A DNA stretch of 8,274 nucleotides from Acetobacteraceae bacterium (GTDB taxonomy: Bacteria; Pseudomonadota; Alphaproteobacteria; Acetobacterales; Acetobacteraceae). The notes beneath the pieces were generated by a model that saw only the letters and a program-made list of their open reading frames with translations, did no database searches and was not told the DNA's origin. Below, piece by piece: positions 1 to 6,089 of the stretch. The stretch's first letter is position 1. The number at the start of each line of letters is the position of its first letter. Location of the stretch: positions 1 to 8,274 of the forward strand of contig CANJXD010000241.1 of the NCBI GenBank assembly GCA_947478535.1, written 5' to 3'. Made by a program: the position numbers and the translations under genes.

Positions 1-1346
1 GCACCTTCGACGTCTCCGTGCTGGAGATCGGCGACGGCGTCTTCGAGGTGAAGTCCACCAATGGCGACACCTTCCTCGGCGGCGAGGATTTCGATGCCCG
101 CATCATCGACTACCTCGCCGATGAATTCCGCAAGGAAAACGGCATCGACCTGCGCGGCGACAAGCTCGCGCTGCAGCGCCTGAAGGAAGCCGCGGAGAAG
201 GCGAAGATCGAGCTTTCGTCGTCGAAGCAGACCGAGATCAACCTGCCCTTCATCACGGCGGACGCCTCCGGCCCGAAGCACCTCGTGCTGCAGATGACGC
301 GCGCGAAGCTGGAGAACCTGGTCGAGGAGCTGATCCAGAAGACGCTTGAGCCCTGCAAGATGGCGCTGAAGGACGCGCAGCTTTCGGCGGGCGAGATCGA
401 TGAGGTCATCCTCGTCGGCGGCATGACGCGGATGCCGCGCGTGATCGAGGTGGTGAAGCAGTTCTTCGGCAAGGAGCCTGCCCGCAACGTCAACCCGGAT
501 GAGGTGGTCGCCATCGGCGCCGCCATCCAGGGCGGCGTGCTGAAGGGTGACGTGAAGGACGTGCTGCTGCTCGATGTCACCCCGCTGTCGCTGGGCATCG
601 AGACGCTGGGCGGCGTCTTCACCCGCCTGATCGACCGCAACACCACGATCCCCACCAAGAAGTCCCAGGTCTTCTCCACCGCCGATGACAACCAGGGCGC
701 GGTGACGATCAAGGTCTTCCAGGGTGAGCGGGAGATGGCGGCCGACAACAAGCTGCTCGGCAGCTTCGACCTGCAGGGCATCCCCCCCGCGCCGCGCGGC
801 GTGCCGCAGATCGAGGTGACCTTCGACATCGACGCCAACGGCATCGTCTCCGTCAGCGCGAAGGACAAGGCCACCAACAAGGAACAGCAGATCAAGATCC
901 AGGCGAAGTCCGGCCTCTCCGACAGCGATATCGAGCGCATGGTGCGGGAGGCGGAAGCGAATGCCGATGCCGACAAGCATCGGCGCGAGGCGGTGGAGGC
1001 CCGCAACGGCCTCGATGCCCTGGTGCATGCGACCGAGAAGACGCTGAAGGAGAATGGCGACAAGGTTCCGGCGGCCGAGAAGGCGGAGGTCGAGACCGCC
1101 CTCACCGCCGCCCGCAGCGCCATGGAAGGCCAGGATATCGAGGCCATCCGCGCGGCGAATGAAAGCCTGTCCCAGGTCGCGATGAAGATGGGCGAGGCGC
1201 TCTACAAGGCGCAGGCCGCGGCGAGCGAAGCGGGTGCGGGCCAGGCGGGTGGTGGCCAAGCCGGTGGGCCGGGTGCCAATCCGAACGACAAGGTGGTGGA
1301 CGCCGAGTTCGAGGAGGTTGATCCGAAGAAGAAGAAGCCCTCGTAA
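1..1346 (+). CDS. dnaK: Chaperone protein DnaK (Hsp70), 5'-truncated by window edge
   Basis: This is the C-terminal part of the ATP-dependent Hsp70 chaperone, which with DnaJ and GrpE folds and rescues cytosolic proteins. The reading frame is already open at the window edge (first full codon at 3, reading [12 protein letters not shown]), matching E. coli DnaK from about residue 197, so roughly the first 195 residues lie outside. Visible parts in order are the rest of the nucleotide-binding domain ([21 protein letters not shown] near 414-440), the interdomain linker VLLLDV at 561-578, the substrate-binding domain ([26 protein letters not shown]), the helical lid, and a Gly/Ala/Gln-rich tail ending [15 protein letters not shown]. 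The stop is TAA at 1344-1346. The GTG at 18 is an internal Val codon, not the start. Identification is certain from near-continuous family identity; only the 5' boundary is unknown. Confidence 0.98.
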   Translation, partial: TFDVSVLEIGDGVFEVKSTNGDTFLGGEDFDARIIDYLADEFRKENGIDLRGDKLALQRLKEAAEKAKIELSSSKQTEINLPFITADASGPKHLVLQMTRAKLENLVEELIQKTLEPCKMALKDAQLSAGEIDEVILVGGMTRMPRVIEVVKQFFGKEPARNVNPDEVVAIGAAIQGGVLKGDVKDVLLLDVTPLSLGIETLGGVFTRLIDRNTTIPTKKSQVFSTADDNQGAVTIKVFQGEREMAADNKLLGSFDLQGIPPAPRGVPQIEVTFDIDANGIVSVSAKDKATNKEQQIKIQAKSGLSDSDIERMVREAEANADADKHRREAVEARNGLDALVHATEKTLKENGDKVPAAEKAEVETALTAARSAMEGQDIEAIRAANESLSQVAMKMGEALYKAQAAASEAGAGQAGGGQAGGPGANPNDKVVDAEFEEVDPKKKKPS

Positions 1347-1373
1347 ATCGGGCTTACGGATCGAATACGCGAT

Positions 1374-1409
1374 CGGCGCGCCCGGCTTCCGCAAGGGGGT
1401 CGGGCGCCG
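1374..1409 (+). other. Possible bulged hairpin in the dnaK-dnaJ gap
   Basis: CGGC-GC-GCCCG (1374-1384) can pair with CGGGCGCCG (1401-1409), leaving a 2-base bulge and a loop of about 16 bases. No T-tract follows, so it is not a standard terminator. It could attenuate read-through or stabilise the dnaK message end. In such GC-rich DNA a stem of this size may be chance. The rest of the 102-base gap shows only the dnaJ ribosome-binding site. Confidence 0.2.
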
Positions 1410-1432
1410 CCGTGTTGATCACATCGCCCCGC

Positions 1433-1437
1433 GAGGA
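1433..1437 (+). promoter_or_regulatory. Ribosome-binding site of dnaJ
   Basis: GAGGA lies 11 bases before the ATG at 1449. It supports that start, which also gives the canonical DnaJ N-terminus [11 protein letters not shown]. Confidence 0.5.
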
Positions 1438-1448
1438 CCGACGGGCCC

Positions 1449-2609
1449 ATGGCCAAACGCGACTACTACGAGGTCCTGGGCACCGCCCGGGACGCGAGCG
1501 ACGAAGACCTGAAAAAGGCCTACCGCAAGCTCGCCATGCAGTTCCACCCCGACCGCAACCAGGGGGACAAGACGGCGGAAGGCAAGTTCAAGGAATTGAA
1601 CGAGGCCTACGACGTGCTGAAGGATGCGGAAAAGCGGGCGGCCTATGACCGCTTCGGCCATGCCGCCTTCGAACAGGGCGGCCCCGGGCCCGGCGGCGGT
1701 GCCGGCGGCGGTGGCGGTGCGGGCAACCCCTTCGGCGGCGCCTTCGAGGACATCTTCGAGGAGATGTTCGGCGGCCTCGGGGGCCGTGGACGCGGCCGTG
1801 GCCCGGTCGGCCGCGGCAATGACCTGCGCCAGCAGGTGGAAGTCTCGATGGAGGAAGCCTTCGCCGGCGCGAAGAAGACCATCCGCGTGCCCTCCTCCGT
1901 GGTGTGCGAGGCCTGCAAGGGCACCGGCAGCGAGGGCCCCGCGGCGCAATCCGCGCAGACCTGCCCGACCTGCCAGGGCGCCGGCAAGGTGCGCGCCCAG
2001 CAGGGCTTCTTCCTGATCGAACGCACCTGCCCCACCTGTTCGGGCAGCGGCCGCATCATCAAGAACCCCTGCAAGGTCTGCAGCGGCCAGGGCCGCACGC
2101 AGCGCGATCGCACCCTCGCCGTCACCATCCCCGCGGGGGTGGAGGACGGCACGCGCATCCGCCTTTCCGGGGAAGGGGAGGCCGGGTTGCGTGGCGCCCC
2201 GGCGGGGGATCTCTACGTCGATGTCGGGGTGAAGACGCACCCGATCTTCCAGCGCGACGGCGCCAACATCTTCGTGCGTGTCCCGCTGCGGATGACCCAG
2301 GCCGCGTTGGGCGGCGGCGTGGAAGTGCCGGTCATCGATGGCGGGCGGGCACGGGTGACGATCCCGGCCGGCACCCAGACCGGGGACCAGTTCCGGCTGC
2401 GTGGCAAGGGCTTCTCTGTCCTGCGTTCCGCCGCGCGGGGGGACATGTATGTGCAGGTCGCGGTGGAAACCCCACAGAACCTCTCGAAGCGCCAGCAGGA
2501 GCTGCTCGCGGAATTCGAGAAGGAATGCGAGAAGACCGGGCGTTCCAGCCCCGAAAGCGAAGGCTTCTTCGCCAAGGTGAAGGAGTTCTGGGACGGCCTC
2601 GGGCGCTGA
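1449..2609 (+). CDS. dnaJ: Chaperone protein DnaJ (Hsp40, class I)
   Basis: This co-chaperone delivers unfolded clients to DnaK and stimulates its ATPase. The 386 residues (E. coli 376) hold every class I element. The J domain spans about 1-70 with HPD at 33-35. A Gly/Phe-rich linker covers about 76-120 and here includes a long glycine run. The zinc domain has four CxxCxGxG motifs at Cys153/156, 172/175, 194/197 and 208/211. The C-terminal substrate-binding domains follow ([22 protein letters not shown], then [20 protein letters not shown]). The gene starts 102 bases after dnaK on the same strand, the usual dnaKJ order, and the two are probably co-transcribed, perhaps also with a promoter of its own. 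The heat-shock control region would lie upstream of dnaK, outside the window. No lesion is seen. Confidence 0.98.
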   Translation: MAKRDYYEVLGTARDASDEDLKKAYRKLAMQFHPDRNQGDKTAEGKFKELNEAYDVLKDAEKRAAYDRFGHAAFEQGGPGPGGGAGGGGGAGNPFGGAFEDIFEEMFGGLGGRGRGRGPVGRGNDLRQQVEVSMEEAFAGAKKTIRVPSSVVCEACKGTGSEGPAAQSAQTCPTCQGAGKVRAQQGFFLIERTCPTCSGSGRIIKNPCKVCSGQGRTQRDRTLAVTIPAGVEDGTRIRLSGEGEAGLRGAPAGDLYVDVGVKTHPIFQRDGANIFVRVPLRMTQAALGGGVEVPVIDGGRARVTIPAGTQTGDQFRLRGKGFSVLRSAARGDMYVQVAVETPQNLSKRQQELLAEFEKECEKTGRSSPESEGFFAKVKEFWDGLGR

Positions 2610-2615
2610 TGCCGG

Positions 2616-2644
2616 GTCACCTCCACCCCTGCGGTGGAGGTGAC
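2616..2644 (+). terminator. Perfect hairpin after dnaJ, likely terminator
   Basis: GTCACCTCCACC (2616-2627) and GGTGGAGGTGAC (2633-2644) form a perfect 12-bp stem with a 5-base loop, starting 6 bases after the dnaJ stop. Only a short TTT follows on the plus strand, so the U-tract is weak. It sits between the convergent dnaJ and dehydratase genes and could act on both transcripts, though the minus-strand side has no T-tract at all. Confidence 0.7.
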
Positions 2645-2690
2645 TTTCCCGCTTCGGCAGCCGGCATGGCGACGCCGGCCGCCCCCGGGG

Positions 2691-3632
2691 CTACACCACG
2701 TTGGCGGGGTCGGTGTTCGACCCGCAGACCACCACCGCGACCCTCGCCCCCGCCGGGGGGGTGAAGGCGCCGGTGGTCAGCGCGGCAAGTGCCGTCGCCC
2801 CACCGGGTTCCGTCACCAGCCGCAGCGCCTGCCATAGCCGCTTCTGCGCGTCGCGGATCGCCGCATCCGTCACCAGCACGGCCTGGGCGACATGATGCCT
2901 CGCCACGGCGAACATCAATTCCCCCACCTGCCGCGCACCGAGGCTATCGGCCGCGACGCCACCGACCGGGCAGGGCACGGGGCGGCCTTCGCGCAACGCG
3001 GTCGCCAGTGTCGGGCAGCTCTCCGGCTCCACGCTGATGACCTGCACGCCGCGCCCGGCATACCAGGCGGCGATGCCACCGATCAGCCCGCCGCCGCCGG
3101 TCGCCACCAGCACATGCGTGGCCTCCGGCGCATCCTGCCACAATTCGAGCCCGACAGTCCCCTGGCCGGCCAGGACCTCGGCCTGGTCATAGGCATGGAC
3201 GATCATGGCGCCGGTTTCCGCCGCGCGGGCCTCGCTCGCCAGGCGGGCTTCGTCATAGGCGGCGCCCACGCGATGCAGCGTCGCGCCATAGCCCTCGATC
3301 CGGTCGGTCTTGGTCTTCGGTGTTGGCAGCGGGCAGAACACATCCGCCCGGTGGCCGAGCGCCCGCGCCGCATAGGCCACCGCCGCGCCGTGATTGCCCC
3401 CGGATGCGGTGGCCACCCCGGCCGCCGGCACTGGGGCGGACAGCATCCGGTTGAAGGCGCCGCGCGGCTTGAAGGACCCGGTGGCCTGCAACAATTCCAG
3501 CTTCAGGATCACGGGGATCGACAGGCCGAGATCGCCCCCCGCCATCCGCATCACCGGGGTCCGCCGCACATGCGGGGCGATCCGCGCCGCCGCCGCCTCG
3601 ATCGCTGCCTGCCCCGGTACCATGCCCGTCAT
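2691..3632 (-). CDS. PLP-dependent threonine/serine dehydratase family protein
   Basis: This is a fold-type II pyridoxal-phosphate enzyme of the threonine/serine ammonia-lyase group, which deaminates Thr or Ser to a 2-oxo acid in the cytosol. The chosen ATG gives 313 residues, close to catabolic TdcB-type enzymes. The PLP lysine is Lys55 in GSFKPRGAFN. The substrate-binding SGGNHG is at 77-82, the phosphate-binding glycine loop GGGG at 179-182, and the cofactor-ring motif CGSNTD near the end. There is no C-terminal ACT-like regulatory domain, so it is not full-length biosynthetic IlvA. The frame stays open upstream to 3926, but that would run into hprK; the ATG at 3632 has GGAG 9 bases upstream, and homology begins just after it. 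The alternative ATG at 3623 is less well placed. Substrate is uncertain: serine racemase or another amino-acid lyase of the same fold is possible. Confidence 0.9.
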   Translation of the reverse strand: MTGMVPGQAAIEAAAARIAPHVRRTPVMRMAGGDLGLSIPVILKLELLQATGSFKPRGAFNRMLSAPVPAAGVATASGGNHGAAVAYAARALGHRADVFCPLPTPKTKTDRIEGYGATLHRVGAAYDEARLASEARAAETGAMIVHAYDQAEVLAGQGTVGLELWQDAPEATHVLVATGGGGLIGGIAAWYAGRGVQVISVEPESCPTLATALREGRPVPCPVGGVAADSLGARQVGELMFAVARHHVAQAVLVTDAAIRDAQKRLWQALRLVTEPGGATALAALTTGAFTPPAGARVAVVVCGSNTDPANVV

Positions 3633-3794
3633 CCCACCCTGCTCCACGAAGTCGCGGAGGCTGGCAGCGGGGGGCGATCCTGGCAACGGGTTGGGTAGTG
3701 GGGGGCCAATGGAAGGGCCAAAATCCCGCACCGTTTGACTCTCGCCACCTTTCTGCCATGGTCCGCCGCCCAGCCAAGGGGTCTTCCGGCCGCT
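3633..3794. promoter_or_regulatory. Divergent intergenic region with presumed promoters
   Basis: These 162 bases separate the divergent dehydratase and hprK genes and should carry a promoter for each, since the PTS operon has no other upstream gap. The only recognisable box is TTGACT at 3735-3740 on the plus strand, resembling a -35 element. The sequence 16-17 bases later (CATGGT) is a poor -10 match, so the promoter itself is inferred from position. AAGGGG at 3776-3781 may be the hprK ribosome-binding site, 13 bases before the ATG at 3795. No strong operator palindrome is seen. Confidence 0.35.
3642..3645 (-). promoter_or_regulatory. Ribosome-binding site fixing the dehydratase start
   Basis: On the minus strand GGAG is followed by 9 bases and the ATG at 3632. 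This favours that start over the longer open frame reaching 3926 and over the second ATG at 3623. Confidence 0.5.
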
Positions 3795-4247
3795 ATGCCG
3801 ATGCACGGGTCCTGCGTGGTTCTGGATGATGAAGCGGTGCTGGTCCTGGGGCCTTCGGGCGCCGGGAAATCCGATCTTGTGCTCCGGCTGATCGGCCGGG
3901 GATGGCGCCTTGTGGCGGATGACCAAGTGGAGCTTGCACGCGTGGGGGATGGGCTGATGGCGTCCGCGCCAGCACCGCTGCGGGGGATGCTGGAAGTGCG
4001 TGGCCTGGGCCTGTTCCGGGACCTTCCCATGGTATCGCCGGCCCGGCTCGCCCTGGTGGTGGACCTGCTGCCGGACGGCGCCGCCCTGTCCCGCCTGCCG
4101 GAACCCGTTGTGTTCGAGACCCTGGGCGTATCCCTGCCGCGCGTCGCGCTGCGGGGGTTGGAGGCATCGGTGCCGGACAAGGTCGCCTTCGCCCTGGCCG
4201 CCGTCCGTGGTCGGGCCCGCATGGTCGCGGGGGCGTTCGCGGCGTGA
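3795..4247 (+). CDS. hprK: HPr kinase/phosphorylase, short alphaproteobacterial form
   Basis: HprK phosphorylates and dephosphorylates a serine of HPr, setting how much HPr can join the PTS chain. This 150-residue form contains only the C-terminal catalytic domain; Gram-positive HprK is about 310 residues with an extra N-terminal domain. Visible are the Walker A loop GPSGAGKS at 19-26, the Asp pair Asp42-Asp43 in VADDQ, the family signature EVRGLG at 67-72, and His4 in MHGSC, which aligns with the catalytic His of the Firmicute enzyme. The ATG at 3795 is preferred because homology starts there; ATG 3801 also keeps His4, and a TTG at 3735 would add 20 residues without family support. It is the first gene of the PTS operon. 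Its TGA overlaps the rapZ ATG (TGATG), suggesting coupled translation. Its substrate would be the HPr encoded downstream (Ser85). Confidence 0.92.
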   Translation: MPMHGSCVVLDDEAVLVLGPSGAGKSDLVLRLIGRGWRLVADDQVELARVGDGLMASAPAPLRGMLEVRGLGLFRDLPMVSPARLALVVDLLPDGAALSRLPEPVVFETLGVSLPRVALRGLEASVPDKVAFALAAVRGRARMVAGAFAA

Positions 4248-5212
4248 TGGATATGATGCCCCGCCCCGTCCCGGAGCCGCCGCAAGCCCGCCCGGTGGTG
4301 CTGGTGACTGGCCTTTCCGGCGCGGGCAAGGCCTCCATGCTGCGGACGCTGGAGGATCTGGGGTTCGAGACGGTGGACAACCCGCCGCTCATCATCCTCG
4401 AGGAACTGGTGGGAGACGGCGTGACGCCGCTGGCCATCGGGGTCGATGCCCGCTCCCGCGGCTTCGAGGCGGCGGATGTGCTGCGCGCGGTGGAACGGCT
4501 TCGCCTGCGCTCCGATATCGCCACCAGCCTAGTTTATGCGACGGCGGAGGAGGCGGTGCTGCTGCGCCGATTTTCCGAAACCCGCCGCCGCCACCCCCTC
4601 GCGCCAGGCGGGCCGCTCGGCTCCCGCGTCGGGGAAGGCATCGCGCGGGAGGCGGCGATGCTGGCGCCGCTGCGTGAATCCGCGGATTTCGTCGTCGATA
4701 CCTCCGACCTGCCGCTGCCGGGCCTGCGCCGCTGGGTGGAGGACCGCTTCCGGCCGGAAAACGCCGCCGGCCTCGGTATCGGCGTGATTTCCTTCGGCTA
4801 TCCCAAGGGCTTGCCGCGGGAAGCCGATCTGGTGCTGGACATGCGCTTCCTCCGCAACCCGCATTACGATCTGGCGCTGCGGCCGATGACGGGGCGTGAC
4901 GCGCCGATCGCCGCCTTTGTCGAGGCCGATCCGGCCTTCGGCCCATTCTGGGATCGCATGACGGGCCTGCTGGACCTGCTGTTGCCCCGCTACGTCACAG
5001 AGGGGAAGAAGTACCTGACAGTCGCCTTTGGGTGCACCGGCGGGAAACATCGTTCCGTCCTTGCAGCGGAGAAGCTGGCTGCCCATCTGGCGTTACTGGG
5101 TTGGCGCGTGGACCTCATCCACCGCGAACTCGCCCCCCCCTCCCCCGGCACAACGCCGTCGCAGGGGGGCCATGTCGTTGCGGGGCGGGAGGCCCTGGCG
5201 CACCCACCATGA
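4247..5212 (+). CDS. rapZ: RapZ/YvcJ-family P-loop nucleotide-binding protein
   Basis: This belongs to the RapZ (YhbJ/YvcJ) family. In E. coli RapZ guides RNase E to the GlmZ small RNA and controls glucosamine-6-phosphate synthesis; YvcJ binds and hydrolyses nucleotides. The role in alphaproteobacteria is not established. The 321 residues show the Walker A region GLSGAGKA at 22-29, VDN at 43-45, IGVDARSRG around Asp67, RRFSETRRRHPL at 107-118, FGYPKGLP, VLDMRFLRNPHYD, and the C-terminal signature GCTGGKHRSV at 262-271. Two oddities: the usual Ser/Thr after the Walker A lysine is Ala29, and the end lacks the basic tail (KRKP) of E. coli RapZ, carrying instead a Pro/Gly-rich extension encoded across a C8 tract. 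ATG 4247 overlaps the hprK stop; GTG 4244 is an alternative. Its TGA overlaps the ATG of the EIIA gene. Confidence 0.94.
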   Translation: MDMMPRPVPEPPQARPVVLVTGLSGAGKASMLRTLEDLGFETVDNPPLIILEELVGDGVTPLAIGVDARSRGFEAADVLRAVERLRLRSDIATSLVYATAEEAVLLRRFSETRRRHPLAPGGPLGSRVGEGIAREAAMLAPLRESADFVVDTSDLPLPGLRRWVEDRFRPENAAGLGIGVISFGYPKGLPREADLVLDMRFLRNPHYDLALRPMTGRDAPIAAFVEADPAFGPFWDRMTGLLDLLLPRYVTEGKKYLTVAFGCTGGKHRSVLAAEKLAAHLALLGWRVDLIHRELAPPSPGTTPSQGGHVVAGREALAHPP

Positions 5213-5709
5213 TCGGTCTCGTCCTCGTCACCCACGGCCGCTTGGCCGATGAACTGCGCCTTGCCATGGAACACGTGGTGGGCCCGCAGCACGGCGTTGC
5301 GACCGTGTGCATCTTCCCGGATGACACGCTGGAAGCGCGGCGGGAGGATATCCGCACCTCCATCGCCCTTGTGGACCAAGGGGATGGCGTGGTCGTGCTG
5401 ACCGACATCCTGGGTGGCACGCCCTCCAACCTCGCCTTTCAGCTGTGCGACCACCGGACGGTGGAGGTAATCGCCGGGGTGAACCTGCCGCTGCTGGTCA
5501 AGCTGGCGAAAATCCGCGGCACGGAACCCCTGGCCGAGGCCGTCGCCCACGCAACCGCCGCCGGGCGCAAATACATCGCGAGCGCCGGCGAGATGCCAGA
5601 GGGGCCGAAAGCTGAGGGGCCGAAAGCTGAGGCGCCGAAAGCTGAGGCGCCGAAGCCCAATGCAGTTGCCAACGGCACTGAGCCGCGCGGTGCGGGAGGC
5701 ACTCCATGA
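5209..5709 (+). CDS. manX: PTS EIIA component, mannose (EIIA-Man) family
   Basis: This cytosolic phosphocarrier would accept phosphate from HPr. The 166-residue protein has the EIIA-Man fold signature: LVTHGRLADEL with the phospho-acceptor His9, and TDILGGTPSN at 65-74 with Asp66 beside the active site. The domain ends around residue 126 (AAGRKYIAS). A roughly 40-residue flexible tail rich in Glu, Pro, Lys, Ala and Gly follows, including four copies of a five-residue unit (131-149). Typical stand-alone EIIA-Man domains are about 130-135 residues. The frame is open well upstream of 5209, but homology starts at this ATG, which forms an ATGA overlap with rapZ; a GGGAGG sits 16 bases upstream, rather far, so coupling is likely. 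No EIIB or EIIC gene is present, so the protein probably has a regulatory target rather than a sugar permease. The symbol follows rhizobial usage. Confidence 0.93.
   Translation: MIGLVLVTHGRLADELRLAMEHVVGPQHGVATVCIFPDDTLEARREDIRTSIALVDQGDGVVVLTDILGGTPSNLAFQLCDHRTVEVIAGVNLPLLVKLAKIRGTEPLAEAVAHATAAGRKYIASAGEMPEGPKAEGPKAEAPKAEAPKPNAVANGTEPRGAGGTP
5599..5655 (+). repeat. 15-bp tandem repeat in the EIIA tail
   Basis: Three full copies and one partial copy of a 15-base unit (consensus GAGGSGCCGAAAGCT) begin at 5599, 5614, 5629 and 5644. The first two are identical to each other; from the third copy on, one G becomes C. Being a multiple of three, the array keeps frame and encodes Glu-Gly/Ala-Pro-Lys-Ala repeats after the folded domain. 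Copy number could vary between strains without breaking the gene. Confidence 0.9.
5694..5699 (+). promoter_or_regulatory. Ribosome-binding site of ptsH
   Basis: GGGAGG stands 6 bases before the ATG at 5706. This strong, well-spaced site supports the long HPr form with its N-terminal extension over any internal start. Confidence 0.7.
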
Positions 5710-6089
5710 ACGAATGGCCCGATGAAGCCGGGGAAGCCAAGGCGTCCATCGCTCCCGGCGCAACCCCGGCGCCGCTCGCGGAGGCGGAAAGCCCCTGCGG
5801 GTGCGATCCCTCCGGCGGGCTGGCGCTGCGTCGGACCCTGCTCATCCGCAACAGCCGCGGGCTGCATGCGCGGGCGGCCGCCAAGCTGGTGACGGTGGCG
5901 GAGCGCTTCTCCGCCTGCGTGAACGTCACGCGGCACGGCCAGACCGTGCCTGCCTGCTCCATCATGGGCTTGATGATGCTCGGCGCCGGGCAAGGCAGTG
6001 AAGTCCTTCTCGAAGCCGAGGGCTGGGACGCCAAGGAAGCCCTGGAAGCCATCGCCGACCTGATTGAGGCCGGCTTCCATGAAGACTGA
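5706..6089 (+). CDS. ptsH: Phosphocarrier protein HPr with N-terminal extension
   Basis: HPr carries phosphate from EI to EIIA. The HPr domain begins near residue 40 (LRRTLLIRNSRGLHARAAAKLV) with the phospho-acceptor His54. The regulatory serine is Ser85 in CSIMGLMMLGAG, the equivalent of Firmicute Ser46 and the expected HprK target. Total length is 127 residues, against about 85-90 for ordinary HPr; the excess is an N-terminal leader of about 39 residues rich in Ala, Pro, Glu and Gly, with a Cys-Gly-Cys at 31-33. The start is supported by a strong ribosome-binding site and an ATGA overlap with the EIIA stop; no ATG lies between it and the domain. It overlaps ptsI by 11 bases. Presence of both His54 and Ser85 fits a phosphocarrier under HprK control. 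The leader's role is unknown. Confidence 0.94.
   Translation: MNEWPDEAGEAKASIAPGATPAPLAEAESPCGCDPSGGLALRRTLLIRNSRGLHARAAAKLVTVAERFSACVNVTRHGQTVPACSIMGLMMLGAGQGSEVLLEAEGWDAKEALEAIADLIEAGFHED
6066..6069 (+). promoter_or_regulatory. Ribosome-binding site of ptsI inside ptsH
   Basis: GAGG within the last codons of ptsH lies 9 bases before the ATG at 6079. It favours that start over the TTG at 6064, which is itself part of this region. Confidence 0.5.

Noticed and set aside
781..788. C7 run in dnaK as a frameshift signal
   Set aside because: It encodes conserved IPPAPRG in the normal frame, with continuous homology on both sides; no evidence of slippage or a useful alternate product.
110..1147. 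345-codon minus-strand open frame opposite dnaK
   Set aside because: Ser/Ala-rich antisense shadow of the conserved dnaK coding sequence.
1419..2240. 273-codon minus-strand open frame opposite dnaJ
   Set aside because: Shadow of dnaJ; low-complexity Ala/Gly/Leu content and no family signature.
3735..3794. TTG at 3735 as the hprK start
   Set aside because: It adds 20 residues without family support and lacks a well-spaced ribosome-binding site; the TTGACT there may instead be part of a promoter.
3633..3926. Upstream extension of the dehydratase to 3926
   Set aside because: It would overlap the hprK start and catalytic loop, has no family similarity, and the ATG at 3632 has a good ribosome-binding site.
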